Of a stretch of 6,399 nt of DNA, positions 5,762-6,399 are shown piece after piece. Made by a program: the position numbers and the translations under genes. The notes under the pieces are model-generated. The model made no database searches, was not told the DNA's origin, and was given only the letters and a program-made list of their open reading frames with translations. The stretch comes from Phycisphaerales bacterium (GTDB taxonomy: Bacteria > Planctomycetota > Phycisphaerae > Phycisphaerales > UBA1924), in NCBI GenBank assembly GCA_030680655.1, contig JAUXUZ010000429.1, positions 1-6,399 on the forward strand. Reading direction: 5' to 3'. The stretch's first letter is position 1; each line of letters begins with the position of its first letter.

Positions 5762-6040
5762 TCACGCCGCCATGCCGACCTGGCCGCCGGTGTAGCCGCT
5801 GGCGCCGCCCGCGCCGAACTGGATGCTGACGGGCTGGCTGGCGATGGAGGCCTGGTTGTTGCGGACGGCCTGAACCTGGTACTGACAGGACGTCGTCCCC
5901 GCGGGGACGGTGGCGTCGATGAACTTCTTGCTGCTCACCAGCCCGACCTGCGCGAAGACGTTGTTGCCCGCGAGCTTGCGGAGCACGACGTAGACCGCGC
6001 CGCTGTTGGCGGTGGCCTTCCACTTGATCGTCACCGTGCC
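5762..6040 (-). pseudogene. C-terminal remnant of a fibronectin type III-like protein, cut at the CRISPR array
   Basis: The frame from the junction with the array to a TGA at 5762-5764 encodes about 92 residues that look like most of one FN3-type beta-sandwich: GTVTIKWKATANSGAVYVVL, then DATVPAGTTSCQYQVQAVRN, then SQPVSIQFGAGG, ending in a Gly-rich tail (GASGYTGGQVGMAA). Such domains usually close long secreted or surface proteins in planctomycetes. No signal peptide, Shine-Dalgarno sequence or first FN3 strand is present. Reading upstream, the frame enters the first CRISPR repeat and meets a TGA at 6059-6061. GTG 6034-6032 could serve as a start, but the protein would begin mid-domain. I therefore read it as the 3' end of a longer gene whose upstream part was lost or displaced. 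The alternatives are a genuinely short FN3 protein or an assembly join. Confidence 0.7.
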
Positions 6041-6399
6041 GTTGCTCGCGGGCCGGGATCAAGTACACTGGCAATTGTCGCGGAGCCGTTCCATCTCGCG
6101 TTGCGGGTTGCTCGCGGGCCGGGATCAAGTACACTACAACCGGCCCGCTCGGACTCTTCGTACCCGTTGCGGGTTGCTCGCGGGCCGGGATCAAGTACAC
6201 TCGGCCAGCCCGCCGCCCGCATGCGCGGCTAGTTGCGGGTTGCTCGCGGGCCGGGATCAAGTACACTCGCCCGAAGTCTCGCACTCGGTGAGGCGTAGTT
6301 GCGGGTTGCTCGCGGGCCGGGATCAAGTACACTCACTTAGACCCGTTGGAGCCGTCCACTAGAGTTGCGGGTTGCTCGCGGGCCGGGATCAAGTACACT
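6034..6399 (+). CRISPR. CRISPR array, six 36-bp repeats and five 30-bp spacers, probably type II-C
   Basis: Repeats lie at 6034-6069 (first 7 bases replaced, last 29 identical), 6100-6135, 6166-6201, 6232-6267, 6298-6333 and 6364-6399; the last five are identical. Spacers are 6070-6099, 6136-6165, 6202-6231, 6268-6297 and 6334-6363, each exactly 30 bases and all different. The repeat starts GTTGCGGGTTGC and ends ATCAAGTACACT. The 36/30 geometry, GTTG start, lack of a strong internal stem and TACA-T ending match type II-C repeats such as those of Neisseria (GTTG start, TACAAT end). The plus-strand orientation follows from that likeness and is inferred. No cas gene, leader or tracrRNA is visible. 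The window ends on the last base of repeat six, so the array likely continues. The array itself is certain; the type is about 65% likely. Confidence 0.97.
6042..6069 (+). promoter_or_regulatory. Possible promoter inside the CRISPR repeat (shown for repeat 1, present in all six)
   Basis: TTGCTC (6042-6047, 3 of 6 to TTGACA), a 16-base spacer, then TACACT (6064-6069, 4 of 6 to TATAAT) in the last six bases of the repeat. Known in-repeat promoters of Neisseria and Campylobacter type II-C arrays place TACAAT or TAAAAT in the same six positions, so that each crRNA starts inside its spacer. The shortened first repeat keeps this whole segment. Activity is inferred. Confidence 0.45.

Noticed and set aside
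5961..5982. Partial match to the repeat complement (CCCGCGAGC) inside the FN3-like gene
   Set aside because: Only nine bases match; it codes for the conserved-looking LAGNN part of the protein and fits chance in GC-rich DNA.
5745..6362. Long open frames through the array on both strands, with 22-residue repeated peptides (LLAGRDQVH on plus, VYLIPAREQPAT on minus)
   Set aside because: The repeat-spacer period is 66 bases, a multiple of three, so each frame repeats the same peptide. They are side effects of the CRISPR array and not tandem-repeat proteins.
6034..6399. Reading the array on the minus strand as a type I array
   Set aside because: The reverse repeat lacks the usual ATTGAAAC-like end and has no strong stem for Cas6-type processing. 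It cannot be fully excluded without cas genes.

Overview
This is a GC-rich window with short genes on both strands, several without an obvious Shine-Dalgarno sequence. Gene content (DnaG primase, acylphosphatase, HAD phosphatase, DinB-like protein, LapA-like membrane protein, UbiB/ABC1 kinase-like protein, a lysine/alanine-tailed protein, DUF3467, and the C-terminal end of a fibronectin-III-like protein) together with GC-rich hairpins and short tandem repeats between genes fits a Planctomycetota genome, perhaps Phycisphaerae-like. That placement is an inference from style and has not been tested by search.

Layout. Positions 1-378 (minus) hold the N-terminal zinc-finger part of DnaG, cut by the window edge. 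After a divergent gap with an 8-base tandem repeat come acylphosphatase (506-778), a HAD phosphatase (878-1594) and a DinB-like protein (1681-2184), all on plus. A LapA-like membrane protein (2210-2431) on minus is convergent with the DinB gene and divergent from a UbiB-family gene (2493-4220, plus). A phasin-like/histone-H1-tailed protein (4262-5050, minus) is convergent with UbiB and divergent from a DUF3467 gene (5279-5632, plus). A strong hairpin terminator (5687-5720) separates DUF3467 from the end of an FN3-like gene (5762-6040, minus). These are mostly housekeeping or accessory genes in separate transcription units, with no sign of one shared pathway.

The notable part is the right end. 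From 6034 to 6399 there is a CRISPR array of six 36-base repeats and five 30-base spacers with an exact 66-base period. Five repeats are identical. The first has lost its first 7 bases where it joins the FN3-like gene, whose upstream part is missing. The repeat (starts GTTGCGG, ends AAGTACACT, no strong internal stem, 36/30 geometry) resembles type II-C repeats, including a possible -10 box (TACACT) in its last six bases, the place where Neisseria and Campylobacter II-C repeats carry their in-repeat promoters. No cas gene or convincing tracrRNA is visible, so type, leader side and activity remain inference. The window ends on the last base of a repeat, so the array probably continues to the right or the contig breaks there.
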